Positions 20,401-29,800 are shown, counted from the first letter of the stretch. The stretch: 64,000 nucleotides of DNA from Sabulibacter ruber (GCF_017355955.1 NZ_JAFFID010000001.1:1178001-1242000), one strand, 5' to 3'. Translations and numbers: made by a program. Notes: a model not told the origin generated them from the letters alone.

Positions 20401-21493
20401 TGGCATAGAGGAAAGCGAGCGGGAGAAAATCTTTGATTGCTTTTACCAGGTGGAGGCCGCCCATAACCATTTTGTGGGAGGCACTGGCATTGGTCTGCAC
20501 CTGACCCGGTCCATTGTGGCCCTTCACCATGGCAGCATAAGGGCAGAAGGCAACCCCGATGGGCGAGGAACGCGCTTCATCTTGCGTTTACCCCTTGGGA
20601 AAGACCACCTACAGACAGAAACACTCCTGGAAACACCGGTTTCTTTGCCGAAATCTGAGCCTGCCGTGCAAGTTATACCAACACTTGCGCCTGTAGTGGA
20701 AAAGGTTAAACCAAAATCCACCACCAAAAGCCACGTGTTGGTGGTGGATGATGATGATGAAATCAGGAAGTATATCTGTGAGGAGTTTTCTAGCGAGTTT
20801 CACATTATGGAAAGTTCAAATGGTAAAGAAGCTCTTTCCCTTTTGTTGAACAAAACACCTGATTTGATTATCAGTGATGTGATGATGCCAGAAATGGATG
20901 GCATTACCCTGTGCAGGAAAATCAAACAGAATGTGACCGTTAACCACATTCCTATTATCCTCCTGACGGCCAAATCAGAAGAAGAAGACAAATTGGAAGG
21001 CTTGGGTATTGGGGCCGATGCCTACCTGGTGAAGCCTTTCAACATTGAAATCCTGAAAAAGACGGCTCAGAACATCATCAAGAACCGTAAGATGCTCCGA
21101 AACAACTTCAGCGGCAATCAGCACCAGACCGATAAAGTTCAGAAAGTTGCCCTTAAGTCAGCAGATGAAAAACTGCTGGCTAAACTCATTGAGATCATCA
21201 ACAAGAACATAGGCAACCCGGCCTTGAACATAGAAATGATTACCAGGGAGATTGGTATCAGTCGGGTACACTTACATCGTAAGATGAAAGAACTCACGAA
21301 TCAATCCACAAGTGATTTTATCAGGAATGTTCGCCTGCAGCAAGCGGCAGAGCTCCTCTCCAGCAAACATCTGAATATCTCTGAGGTGGCCTTTGCGGTG
21401 GGTTTCTCAAGCCTCACGTCTTTTTCTAGTGCATTCAAGGAACTCTACGGGGTATCTCCTACGGCCTATATGGATGCGTATGCAAATCGTTAG
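17405..21493 (+). CDS. Hybrid two-component system (HTCS) xylan sensor-regulator
   Basis: One-protein signalling system of about 1362 residues. Domains in order from this start: signal peptide (MKVKLKLFCLLLW...TAQS), about 14 propeller repeats (30-700, many ending in NLWxGT or NIWIGT), Y_Y_Y domain (715-780), membrane segment (about 788-808), HisKA with His843 in NISHEIRTP, HATPase (NAFKFTP near 955, SDNGIGIEE, GGTGIGLHL), receiver with Asp1158 in IISDVMMPEMDG, and C-terminal AraC-type helix-turn-helix (1255-1362). The GTG at 17405 is chosen because it starts a clean signal peptide; an upstream GTG at 17351 would bury it. HTCS proteins bind oligosaccharides in the periplasm and activate the adjacent PUL. 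Divergent placement next to xus genes makes xylo-oligosaccharides the likely ligand. Confidence 0.95.
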   Translation: MKVKLKLFCLLLWIHTAATAQSGKMFSVDLELSNSLIHQVYQDSKGIIWVATQDGLNRYDGSKFTIYRQDKKDPNSILNNYVRFLFEDRKGHLLVGYYNGLQMYDHATDSFKQIPLLPEGREEYDAHVLNIMERQNGEILIGTSGFGVYSLKFEGKKYTIQPIKQRIPGDVIDYVFEDKDQSLWVGTQDKGLSRISKDGKKKYFPGSETSPRNTITGICQDKEGNVYVSSASNGLFVHRRSTDSFEKIPYLPSSNLPINTLHLGRKDMLYIGTDGEGVKIYDLTKKIITEGNFNVTTFDFKKSKVHSILEDQVGNLWLGIYQKGVMLLPASASNFKYIGYKSINNNTIGSNAILSFFEDHEKTLWVGTDSDGLYGLGANGKQIAHFSRTSSPSSVSSSIMSIFEDSNRNLWLGSYQNGLAKLDRKTGKCDYISTLRDENSNLVERIYSITEDRQKNLWIASMGAGLFSLDLRTQKVTHYDAVPGSPNTGKENHLHNRWINCLLLTSKDRLYIGTYDGIGCLDMKTKSFVSTLGTNRLLHGLIVYSLYEDQKGNIWIGTSQGLKYMDSRTNEIKSYTIEDGLPSNVICAVKGDAAGNLWISTNYGVSKLNPTKDRFVNYYANDGLQGNEFSKGAAFVNGKGQIIFGGINGITYFNPEEIPDVISAPGKKLEVRITGFYLHNQAVKKGMASGGQDIVDTAVMDADVFRLSHNDNSFSIELATLDFANPERITYQYSLQGEDWISLRPGTNTVNFTDLAPGTYRFRVKAKEYSLTSDSKEVTIIISPAWYLSAWAKVIYALILAGLIMLVVMQIRLRQRTRQKMQEHLQAKQINDAKLQFFINISHEIRTPMSLILSPLKKLISIDKDGERQKSYATMQRNSERILRLINQLMDIRKIDKGQLKLRFQEIEMVGFLQELSAIFDEQAQAKNIDFLFHHDVEKLPVWVDPNQFDKAILNVLSNAFKFTPENGRIEVYLHAGEDLSAPNELRNYCEVIISDNGIGIEESEREKIFDCFYQVEAAHNHFVGGTGIGLHLTRSIVALHHGSIRAEGNPDGRGTRFILRLPLGKDHLQTETLLETPVSLPKSEPAVQVIPTLAPVVEKVKPKSTTKSHVLVVDDDDEIRKYICEEFSSEFHIMESSNGKEALSLLLNKTPDLIISDVMMPEMDGITLCRKIKQNVTVNHIPIILLTAKSEEEDKLEGLGIGADAYLVKPFNIEILKKTAQNIIKNRKMLRNNFSGNQHQTDKVQKVALKSADEKLLAKLIEIINKNIGNPALNIEMITREIGISRVHLHRKMKELTNQSTSDFIRNVRLQQAAELLSSKHLNISEVAFAVGFSSLTSFSSAFKELYGVSPTAYMDAYANR

Positions 21494-21560
21494 AATTACC
21501 TTGCCTATTACTTCAGGCTATGCCAATACCTCTAACTGTCCTTGCTTTTCCAATTCAATC

Positions 21561-21716
21561 CTATTTTTTGGGATTCCTGTCAATTTCATCATCATTATCT
21601 GCTGCATCGCGTTTAGCTTTCTTTGCTGCGGCTTTCAGCAGTTCCTGATGCTCTTTCCTTTCCTTAAATTCTTTTTGGCGCTGCTTCTTCTGTTGGTCTC
21701 CTGATCTTGTAGTCAT
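21561..21716 (-). CDS. Small charged protein, 51 residues, unknown function
   Basis: An ATG at 21716 preceded by GAGGAAAC, a good ribosome binding site, opens a 51-residue frame ending TAG at 21561. The product begins MTTRSGDQQKKQRQ and is a Lys/Arg/Glu/Gln-rich helix (KEFKERKEHQELLKAAAKKAKRDAADNDD) with an acidic patch before the end DEIDRNPKK. No family is recognised. The strong Shine-Dalgarno, helix-forming composition and position just upstream of the YpfJ gene's 3' end support a real gene. It could bind nucleic acid or ribosomes; this is speculation. Confidence 0.6.
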   Translation of the reverse strand: MTTRSGDQQKKQRQKEFKERKEHQELLKAAAKKAKRDAADNDDEIDRNPKK

Positions 21717-21811
21717 TGTTTCCTCTGATTTATTTGTGACTAATTACTGAACCTTGCAAACCCCACCTTCCTTAGTGATCCAACCCCGATTTTTCCGTCA
21801 CTGCTGTTGCC

Positions 21812-22714
21812 CTACAACTCGGTTGCGTTGAAAGTATCCCCCTGTGACATGTCGCCTGTCTCGAAGCCTTTCCTGAACCACCTGACTCTTTGGGCAGAGG
21901 TGCCGTGGGTGAAGGAGTCCGGCACCACTCTCCCGGTGGACTGCCTCTGCAGGCGGTCATCACCAATGGCGCTTGCCGCATTCAGGGCCTCTTCCAGGTC
22001 TCCGGGCTCCAGGAACCCGGTTGCCCTTTGCGTGTGGTGGGCCCATAAACCGGCGTAAAAATCAGCCTGAAGCTCTACCCTTACCATCAGTCGGTTGAAT
22101 TCCGTTTCTGACAACCGGCCCCGCATCGCATTTACCTGCTCCATGGTACCCAGGAGCTTCTGCACATGGTGCCCTACCTCATGGCCTACCACATAAGCCT
22201 GCGCGAAGTCTCCCTCGGCTCCCAGCCTGTTTTCCATCTCCCCGAAAAAGCTCAGATCTATGTACAGCTTTTCATCTCCGGGACAATAAAAGGGCCCCGA
22301 AGCGGATGAGGTAAGCCCACAGGCGGATTTTACCTGGTCCGAAAACAGAACCAGCGTAGGCTCCCGGTACCCTTGCAGTAACTTGTTCCAAACGTCTTCT
22401 GTATCTGCCAGCACTGTGGCTGTCTGCTCGGCCAGTTGCTGTTCCTCCGGACTCCGCGGGGAGTTGCTTGACTGGGCGTACTGCGGTTCTCCACCCACGA
22501 ACTGCTGGAGGAGGGTTATGGGGTTGGTTCCCGTCAGAAAAAACACCACGGCCAGTATAGCGACTACAACCAGCCCTGCTTTCGAGAAAAGTAGTCGGAA
22601 CAAGGGTATAAGCAGCATGGGGCTGATGCCTCCTCCCCTACCTCCGAACCCGCCTCCTGCTTCTCCTCTACGGTCTTCTATATTGCTGCTCTGTCTTCTG
22701 CCTTGCCATTTCAT
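21812..22714 (-). CDS. ypfJ: YpfJ-family neutral zinc metallopeptidase, membrane-anchored
   Basis: A 300-residue protein of the YpfJ family. It starts with the conserved MKWQGRRQSSNIEDRRG, has a Gly-rich linker and one membrane segment (about 33-61), and carries the zinc site HEVGH (178-182) with a further ligand candidate, Glu214, in VELQADFYAGLWAHH. Two cysteines near 132 and 144 (SACGL, FYCPGD) are typical of the family. Physiological substrate unknown. Length is normal. It stands alone, about 730 bases from the divergent hydrolase gene. Confidence 0.92.
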   Translation of the reverse strand: MKWQGRRQSSNIEDRRGEAGGGFGGRGGGISPMLLIPLFRLLFSKAGLVVVAILAVVFFLTGTNPITLLQQFVGGEPQYAQSSNSPRSPEEQQLAEQTATVLADTEDVWNKLLQGYREPTLVLFSDQVKSACGLTSSASGPFYCPGDEKLYIDLSFFGEMENRLGAEGDFAQAYVVGHEVGHHVQKLLGTMEQVNAMRGRLSETEFNRLMVRVELQADFYAGLWAHHTQRATGFLEPGDLEEALNAASAIGDDRLQRQSTGRVVPDSFTHGTSAQRVRWFRKGFETGDMSQGDTFNATEL

Positions 22715-23444
22715 GTGTATCTGTTTTGAAATAAGTAAATGTTAACGCATTGGATTGTTCCCAACTTGGCTACCGGAAAGCTCCGTCTCTGTACGAACAG
22801 TATAACGGTAGGCGCCTCCACTAGGATGCACGCAGATTCAACTGTAGACCTATATAGGTGTACAGGTTAAATTGTCTTGCCCATTAGAAACCTTTCACTA
22901 ACCGGGGAGTGACTGCCGAGTCTTAACCAAGATTTTGATAGAGATTCACAGCTCGAAAAGGTGCCGTGACAAACCTGGGCGGGTCTAATGGCTTTGACGT
23001 GGGCTATCAGAGAGTATGCTCCTGAACGCAAACAACACGGTGTACAACCTGTTCTGCGTCCCTGCAAACTACGTCCCAATAGTCACTTATTTCATAGGCG
23101 GCTATCCAAAACCAATCTGGAGAAAATAGCAAGGGTTTCCTCCTCTGACCAGGACATGGCGGTGAAATCGCTCATCATAATGGAGGAGATAGACAGAAAA
23201 GCGGGCTTACGGATTCCCAAGTTGAACTTTTCCTCTTGGATGTCGAACGGGTGATTAGGGCTATCCCCACCGCCCCTTCTCGCGAATGCCCGTCCTTCCC
23301 CTTGACAGGTCCTTAGGTGTCCGAATCGGTACCGAAGAGGTATAATGAACAAACCTTCTTGGGTGAATATACTGTACGTGGCAAACAAAAGCAGGGGGAT
23401 AGCTGTACCTACTTATATCCCCAACCACCAACCTTAATAAACCT
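22715..23444. other. Divergent intergenic region, nothing recognised
   Basis: About 730 bases between the YpfJ and hydrolase genes. Short open frames on both strands have no coding character. No palindromic repeat copy, terminator hairpin or RNA gene was seen. Promoters for both flanking genes must lie here, but no consensus box could be assigned with confidence. Confidence 0.5.
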
Positions 23445-24284
23445 ATGAAATTCATTGTCAAGCAGGATGCGACTACTGGTGAGGAGCTACAGCTCTCCTA
23501 CATAGACTATGGTGCGGGGCGCCCGGTTGTGCTGATTCACGGCTGGCCCCTGAGCAAGGAAATGTGGGAGTACCAGGTAGATGACCTTGTCAGTGCCGGG
23601 CTGCGGGTCATCGCCTATGACCGGCGGGGCTTCGGACATTCCGCCAAACCGTGGCAGGGCTACGACTACGACTCCCTCACCGACGATCTGAGAGACATCC
23701 TGGAGTACCTGGATCTACGCGACGCCGTTTTGGTGGGCTTTTCAATGGGTGGTGGCGAGGCCGTGCGGTACCTGAGCCGGTACGGCAGCGAGCGCGTATC
23801 CAGGCTGGTGCTGGTCAGCGCCGTCCCTCCTTTCCTGGCCAAGACCTCAGAAAACCCCGAGGGGGTAGACCAGAGCGTGTTTGAGGAGATCATGGCCAAC
23901 CTCAAGGAGGACCGGATCGGGTTCCTGGACGATTTCGGTAAGAAGTTCTTTGGGGTGAGCCTGATGAACCACCCGGTCAGCGCGCCCCTGCTGGACTATT
24001 ACCGTATGCTGGCCTCAGTCGCCTCCCCAAGAGCCACGCAGCAGTGCGTCATAGCTTTCGCCCAGACCGACTTCAGGGCCGACGTGCAGGCCATCCGGGT
24101 ACCGACCCTGATCATTCACGGCGACGCCGACGAAACCGTTCCCATTAAAGCCAGCAGCGACCGCACCGCCGCCATGATCCCCGGCAGCCGGTACCTGGTG
24201 TATGAGGATGCACCCCACGGGCTTTTCTACACCCACAAAGAAAAGCTGAACCGGGACCTCATCTCCTTTATCACCTCTGCATAG
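23445..24284 (+). CDS. Alpha/beta hydrolase, non-haem chloroperoxidase/arylesterase type
   Basis: A 279-residue cytoplasmic hydrolase without signal peptide. Triad: Ser100 in GFSMGGGE, Asp227 or Asp229 in HGDADETVP, His258 in APHGL; the oxyanion loop is HGWPLS near residue 32. The pattern YDRRGFGHSAKP and the length match the cofactor-free chloroperoxidase/esterase group, whose natural activity is usually ester or lactone hydrolysis. Its G/C-rich third codon positions look richer than in the xylan locus, hinting at a different history (impression, not calculated). A terminator-like hairpin lies 100 bases downstream (24384-24422). Confidence 0.9.
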   Translation: MKFIVKQDATTGEELQLSYIDYGAGRPVVLIHGWPLSKEMWEYQVDDLVSAGLRVIAYDRRGFGHSAKPWQGYDYDSLTDDLRDILEYLDLRDAVLVGFSMGGGEAVRYLSRYGSERVSRLVLVSAVPPFLAKTSENPEGVDQSVFEEIMANLKEDRIGFLDDFGKKFFGVSLMNHPVSAPLLDYYRMLASVASPRATQQCVIAFAQTDFRADVQAIRVPTLIIHGDADETVPIKASSDRTAAMIPGSRYLVYEDAPHGLFYTHKEKLNRDLISFITSA

Positions 24285-24383
24285 TGCCCAGGTAAACCTG
24301 GAAAGCATTTCCAGAATGCTTTCCTACAAGTCTAAATCATACCGGCAGTTTGTGGTTGAGTAAGTAGGTAAGTATTTCTAAGA

Positions 24384-24422
24384 GTCGGGGCCAGTAATTA
24401 CTGGTCCCGACCTTTTGCTTTT
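24384..24422 (+). terminator. Rho-independent terminator after the hydrolase gene
   Basis: A stem of about 14 bp (GTCGGGGCCAGTAA with TTACTGGTCCCGAC, one G-U pair) with a minimal loop, followed by CCTTTTGCTTTT. It lies 100 bases after the hydrolase stop. Confidence 0.6.
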
Positions 24423-24573
24423 AAGTGAACAGTTGTTTAATGCTTGCTTGTTCTCAGGGGTACTACAGGGGACAATGTTTATAGCTAAATCAAACTGACC
24501 CATCTAAATTAGATTCATCATTCTGAGAAGAATCTGCCGTATACATCCGAAGAAATATTTTTATACCACTCCC

Positions 24574-24996
24574 ATGAAAGAGAACGGCTTGCAAAGATTC
24601 CTGAGCGCTCAGGAAAGAGACTATGAGGTGGCGCTTTCTGAAATTAGAAGAGGAAGAAAACAAAGCCATTGGATGTGGTATATCTTTCCCCAGATAAAGG
24701 GGCTGGGCTTTAGCGAGACTTCCAACTTCTACGGGATCATAGACCTACAGGAAGCCGATGCTTATATGAAGCATCCTGTTTTAGGCAGCAGGCTCGTGCA
24801 GATCTGCGAGGCACTTATGAAACTGGAAGAGAACAATGCCCACCGCATTTTTGGAAGCCCTGATGACTTGAAACTCAAATCTTCTATGACCTTGTTCGCT
24901 TCTTTACCAGATACAAACCCTGTGTTCAGAGAAGTTTTGCAGAAATTCTTCAACGGCAAACAAGACGATAAAACCTTACAACTACTTCGCCGCTAA
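24574..24996 (+). CDS. DUF1810 family protein
   Basis: A 140-residue protein of the DUF1810 family: LQRFLSAQERDYEVALSEIRRGRKQSHWMWYIFPQ at the N-terminus, then GLGFSETSNFYGI and HPVLGSRL. The cluster of Trp/Tyr around residues 33-37 and the IKGLGFS segment are hallmarks. Biochemical role is not established. No membrane segment or signal peptide; probably cytoplasmic. Single gene with its own upstream region. Confidence 0.88.
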   Translation: MKENGLQRFLSAQERDYEVALSEIRRGRKQSHWMWYIFPQIKGLGFSETSNFYGIIDLQEADAYMKHPVLGSRLVQICEALMKLEENNAHRIFGSPDDLKLKSSMTLFASLPDTNPVFREVLQKFFNGKQDDKTLQLLRR

Positions 24997-25104
24997 CTTT
25001 GCTTGGCAGAAAGAAAGGTGAATTTTGTCCTTACTTCCATTAAGCATCAAATCACTTAAAATGGATTTATTGCTTAGTTTTAAATTTATAAAGCAAAAAC
25101 GTAA

Positions 25105-25818
25105 ATGTTAGAAACCAATAAGCCCTATGTCATCTGCCACATGCTGGGTTCTGTAGATGGCCGGATCAAACAGAATATCTGGGGATTTAAAGACCATCAT
25201 AAGTACTTTGAAGAAACCGCCGAGAAAATTGAAGCAGATGCCTGGTTAGTGGGCCGGGTGACTATGCAGGAATTTTCCAGCAAAGAAACCTATTCCCTAG
25301 AGGGAGATCATGATTCTATCCCGAAGGAAGATTTTGTGGCGGAACAGAAGGCGAAAACCTATGCGGTGGTAATTGACCCATCAGGGAAATGCTTTTGGGA
25401 TACCAACATGGTCTCTACCGAGCACGTGATTGAGGTCCTGACCGAAAAAGTGCCTTCCGGCTATTTGGCGCACCTCAGAAGCAAGAACGTGTCGTACATC
25501 TTCGGAGGAAGAGAGGAATTAGACCTTGACCTGGTGCTCAGAAAACTTTACAGCCTGTTTGGTATGAGGACGGTGCGCATTGACGGCGGTGGTCACGTGA
25601 ATGGCTCTTTTCTGGAAGCAGGCCTGATAGACGAGTTCAGCCTCGTTCTGGCCCCGGTAGCCGACGGTACCATAGGTTCCCCTACGGTGTTTGAGGCAGC
25701 GGAAGGATATGAAAATAGGAAAGCCACGCAGTTCAAAATCAAGTCCGTGGACCGCATCTATGATGATTTCCTGTGGATCAGGTATCTGGTGGTCAAAGAC
25801 CAGGAAACTGGGAGATAG
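25105..25818 (+). CDS. RibD C-terminal-type (dihydrofolate reductase-fold) oxidoreductase
   Basis: A 237-residue protein of the RibD-C/DHFR-like fold. YVICHMLGSVDGRI near residue 8 contributes the substrate loop; AWLVGRVTMQEFS (about 46-58), VSYIFGG (about 131-137) and the glycine-rich VRIDGGGHVNGSFLEAGLIDEFSLVLAPV (about 154-183) form the dinucleotide site. Stand-alone members reduce a variety of substrates with NADPH. The absence of a deaminase domain and of neighbouring rib genes argues against riboflavin synthesis as its main task. Confidence 0.88.
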   Translation: MLETNKPYVICHMLGSVDGRIKQNIWGFKDHHKYFEETAEKIEADAWLVGRVTMQEFSSKETYSLEGDHDSIPKEDFVAEQKAKTYAVVIDPSGKCFWDTNMVSTEHVIEVLTEKVPSGYLAHLRSKNVSYIFGGREELDLDLVLRKLYSLFGMRTVRIDGGGHVNGSFLEAGLIDEFSLVLAPVADGTIGSPTVFEAAEGYENRKATQFKIKSVDRIYDDFLWIRYLVVKDQETGR

Positions 25819-25977
25819 GGTTTCATAGACACTGGGTTATTATTGCATTCAGTTGGCCTAGTCCGTGTTATTCTGACCTCTGTCTGTGTTTACCTGATGA
25901 CGGTGGTTGATTGAATGGTTGGTCGTGTTGGGGCTTTATGTGATCTCTAGGGGCACTATAGCCTCAATTTCATTCCC

Positions 25978-26085
25978 ATGCTAGTATTCATTGCCTTGTT
26001 CATCTCCCCTATTATCTTGTTCTTCATCTATCGTAAGCTGAAGATAAGTGGGAGGAATTCGCCTGGTGACAGAAATCTTCTTTAG
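25978..26085 (+). CDS. Possible 35-residue single-pass membrane miniprotein
   Basis: An ATG-initiated frame of 35 codons: a strongly hydrophobic segment (LVFIALFISPIILFFIY) followed by a basic, polar tail (RKLKISGRNSPGDR). The topology resembles bacterial membrane miniproteins, but there is no clear ribosome binding site and no recognised family. Listed because of its clean hydrophobic-plus-basic design; may be chance. It lies in the 337-base gap after the reductase gene, which otherwise holds nothing recognisable. Confidence 0.25.
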   Translation: MLVFIALFISPIILFFIYRKLKISGRNSPGDRNLL

Positions 26086-26155
26086 TTGGTAATAGTCCTT
26101 TCCAGTTTGGAATTCCTGTGTTGGGGAATCTGGTTATTCCAGATGCTTAATTGAC

Positions 26156-26422
26156 ATGATGGTTTCAGATACTTTCCTTCTTTCCTTTCTTACCAGTACC
26201 TCCGTTGCGTTCCTTGTCTTCATGAACCGTTGGATGGTTCGTCGGGGATTCCCCAAACCGGTTAGGTTGAAGGTTACGGTAATACTTGCAGTTGTTGCAG
26301 TGCTGATGTCATTGGGGCTTATGTGGGTGCTACGGCTGTATTTTGAGCATCAGGATGTGAAAATGGAAAGAGAAGCTGATGCCAAAATAGTGGCACTTAC
26401 ATCCTTCTGTTTAAGTACGTAG
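26156..26422 (+). CDS. Small two-helix membrane protein, unknown
   Basis: An 88-residue frame with two hydrophobic helices (about 7-24 and 40-62) separated by a basic loop (RWMVRRGFPKPVRLK) and a short charged tail (FEHQDVKMEREADAK). Two adjacent ATG codons (26156 and 26159) could start it. No family is recognised. Hydrophobic distribution looks genuine, but the ribosome binding site is weak. Confidence 0.4.
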   Translation: MMVSDTFLLSFLTSTSVAFLVFMNRWMVRRGFPKPVRLKVTVILAVVAVLMSLGLMWVLRLYFEHQDVKMEREADAKIVALTSFCLST

Positions 26423-26859
26423 GCACCCCTCCTCTGCCAACCGTCAGTACTTCAGCCAAGAGTCGTGGGAAGTTTCTACGCCCCGCTGCACAGCTCGCAG
26501 ACTGTGACGCAGAGAGGTAAATAAAGAAGTAAAAAGGGCTATTGTGACTATGTGCCTTCAAATACCCATTGCAACCTTAGGATTAAATTGATTCAAGAAG
26601 TTACAGCTTAGGGTACACTTAACTCATAAAAAAGAAGGCCTTGCAAATCGTAGATCTGCAAGGCCTTCTTTTCTCATAAGAGGTGATTCATTTGTAGCGT
26701 CGTTACACTGTAACGACGTGGTTCTTCGCAGCTATAGCCTTTTCAAACCTTCTTGAACCATACCTTACAAAGGTTACCGTTTTTTATGCCTAGAAGAAAG
26801 GTATGTACAAGAGGAACCGTTTTTGTTGCATAGAGACACGTCGTTACAGTGTAACGACG
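26423..26859. other. Intergenic region with terminator and inverted-repeat element
   Basis: No gene is seen. The first 200 bases are featureless, then come a strong bidirectional terminator (26634-26672) and a 172-bp element bounded by exact 28-bp inverted repeats (26693-26864) whose right arm overlaps the stop codon of the permease/peptidase gene. Confidence 0.6.
26634..26672. terminator. Strong bidirectional terminator hairpin
   Basis: Perfect 12-bp stem, GAAGGCCTTGCA at 26634-26645 and TGCAAGGCCTTC at 26657-26668, with an 11-base loop, preceded by A-rich and followed by TTTT sequence. Serves convergent transcription from both sides. Confidence 0.75.
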
Positions 26860-26864
26860 CTACA
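26693..26864. repeat. 172-bp element with 28-bp inverted repeats whose arms are themselves palindromes
   Basis: Arms at 26693-26720 and 26837-26864 are exact reverse complements. Each arm contains the perfect palindrome CGTCGTTACA-C-TGTAACGACG (10-bp stem, one-base loop). The interior of 116 bases has no open frame. The structure resembles a REP doublet or a MITE. The right arm includes the TAG stop of the permease/peptidase gene, so it sits exactly at the transcript's coding end. Confidence 0.7.
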
Positions 26865-29800
26865 TTTTCACTTCTGTTACATTATCCTTCAGGTTCCAGT
26901 CAATCAGCAGGTGATTGGGGTCTATACCCACTTGTGAGGGCTTGTCTGGCACCGTCACCGTGATGGTCTGCTGTTTTGAATGAATGAAATGTTTCTGTAG
27001 GTAAAGCGGTTTGCCTAGCTCCTCTCCCGCTTTGGCACTTGCATAAACTCCTACTTCCATCCAATCCTTTAAAGGAACTTCCTTCTCCAAACCGGCTTCG
27101 CTTACCACCGTTTTGCGGGCCTGCACATTGATGCTCACCTGCCAGGCGCCCCCTTTGGTCTGCTTCACGATGGCTTTGCTCGCCTTCAGGTCCCAGAAGG
27201 TGTTGGCCTTGAAGAGGTCGTGAAGCAGGTACTGGAGCGAGTCTGGGGTGGCCGCTTTCAGTTCCTGATAGAGGTCTAGGGAAGTGGGGAACGGGACTTT
27301 GCCTGGAGGGTGCTTCTGGAGCAAGCCTCGGAGCGCCCCGTTTACCTTGTCTTTGCCGATGTACTGGCTCAGCGCATACAGCGCCATGGGGCCTTTGCGG
27401 TAACTTTGGTACCAGTCGTCGGCGTGCAGCAGCGGTAAGGCTGCTTTGGTCTGCGGGTTTTCGTACTCCTCCATCAGAAAACTTAACAGCCTTTTCTTGT
27501 GCGCAGATCCGTAGGCTGATTCCAGCACGCCCATGGCAGAGTACCAGGCTAGGCTCTCGGAAATCAAGCCGGCTCCCTCCACATAAGCTTGTTTGAGCTG
27601 GTTTCCCCACCACTGGTGCGCTACCTCGTGCGCCACCACGGCTGTCACCAAGTCAAAACCTCGCTCATCCGCCTCCGGGTTCAGGAGGAAAAAGCCTTCC
27701 TCCGCGGTAATGTTGATGGGCGCAGCGTGGTTCCCGAAGCTATACCCAGGATGCGCCACGAACCGAAGCTGACGGTGCGGGTAGGGTCCAAACTGCTTCG
27801 TGTAGTAGTCCAGCGAAGCAATTGCGCTCTTAACCATCCGCTCCGGGTTCTTCGTAAGCCCCGGCGGATAGAAAATCTGGATAGAAACTTCCTGCCCCAG
27901 GCTAGCCGACGGGTTTCGCCATTTCCCCTCCTGCACCGCGTAATTTGCCGAGTAAAAAGCGTATTCATTCCGGATGGGGGCATCTGTGGCGTAATGGAAG
28001 TAACGGCGTTCGTCTTTGGTCCAGGTCCGGCGCAAAGTACCCGGCGCCACCACCTGTTGGTTGGCCTCGGTACCTACAATGGCTTCAAAGCTGATGCGCT
28101 CAGGAAACGCGGCATACCGGCGGGCGGCCACATCGTAGAGCGAGGTAGTAGCGGGGCGAGGCGTCAGGCCATACGTTTTTCGGGCAGCGGCCTCATCCAG
28201 TTCCCGGTACGGCTGGTATCCGATGACCGGAAGCCACTCCATATTCCGGAAGTGGGTGCCATTTTCCCGCACCTGTGCATCGGCTCCGTTGTTGGCAAAG
28301 CCACGGGCTTTGTAGGTTACCTGAAAACTGAGGCGTAGCGAATCGCCGGGGTGCAGGGGCTTCGCCAGGGCGTACATGCGGAAGCCTAGCTCCTCATCCA
28401 AAAGCACTTCATTTACTGGTCTGTCAAAGTGAACCGAAGTTGTTTCAACGCCCGCCCCTGGCGCCAAATGCACTGAGTCAATGGCCACCTGGCTCTTATT
28501 TACCAACAGGTAAGTGCCAGATATCTCAACCGTCCGCTGGGAAGGGTACATTTCTACCTGCAGTTTTACGCCAGTGAGCAAAGGTTGGGGCACGTTCTGG
28601 TATTGTTTATAGCGATGCTCGTAGGCTGCTTGCTGCGCAGCTAAGGTTGAGTAGTTGAGGTAGTCATGCCGCACGTTGGTGTTATAAAAGATAAAGCCGC
28701 CCAACAGGAGAATCCCTCCCACCGCCACGACCGTGGTCAACGCCGTAGTGCGGGTAAACCGACGACGAGCCAACTGTAGCCGCGCCTTTAAACTTTGTTC
28801 CTGGCCACGTACCCAAAGCAACCTTGCCACCACCGCCAGCAGCAGCGCCCACGCTACCCAATAAGATTTAAACCACAGCCACGGCGCCACCGATGGACCA
28901 AATCCACCCATGTTGGTGTAAGACCATTTGGGGCTAGACCCGAATACAAGGAGTTTGTGCTCCAGCCCCAGGTTAGGGGCATACATCAGGAGACCAAAAA
29001 CAAGCAGCATCACCAAATGCCCCAGGTACTTCTGATTGACCACCACGTGCACCACCAGCACCAGCAGGGCAAAAAGCAGGCATTCTACCAACTGAAACCC
29101 GAAGAGCACTTTCAGGTATAGTCCTACCTCCACCTCGGCTCCGCCGATGCCGATTTGGGCCAGAATTCCGGAAAACAACAGGAAAACGAGGCAGGCCATC
29201 AACAGGAGACCCAGCGATAAAAACTTGCTGAGGAAAAGCACCCATTCGGGCACCGGGGCCGCGTTAGAGAGCTGGTGGAGGCCGCTTTCCCGTTCGCGCC
29301 AGACCAGCTCGCCGGCGTAGAAAATAACGAGCAGGAAAATGACTATCCAGAACTTTCCGGGCTCGGTGAAGGGAGCCGCCAGAATAGTTAACACCTGGTC
29401 GGTTCTGGGCAGCATAGGAACGCCCTTGTTCTTTAAATTTCCGGGCATGGCCAGACCTACCACCACCGCAATAAAACCCAACAACAGCAGTCCAGATTTG
29501 GCTTTTGCCAGTGCCCAGAAGGAGTTGAATGTGAGAAGCTTTAATTGGTGCAGGTTGGTATTGAAACTGAAGCTTCCCCGCCCCTGCGGCAACGATTCGG
29601 CTCTTTCCCAAGTCAGCCACGACAGCGTAGCTTTTGTAGTAGTTGGCTGAAGGGTCTGTTTCCGTTTTTGGCCTGTTTCTGGTAAAATGAACTGAAAACG
29701 GAAATAGGTGAGCGTCAGCATGCCCATCGCTAGGCACAGCCAAAGTACACGGTTCGCCAGAAATGCTCCCTCTAGGGTAAGTAGGCGCGTATTCGTCTCC

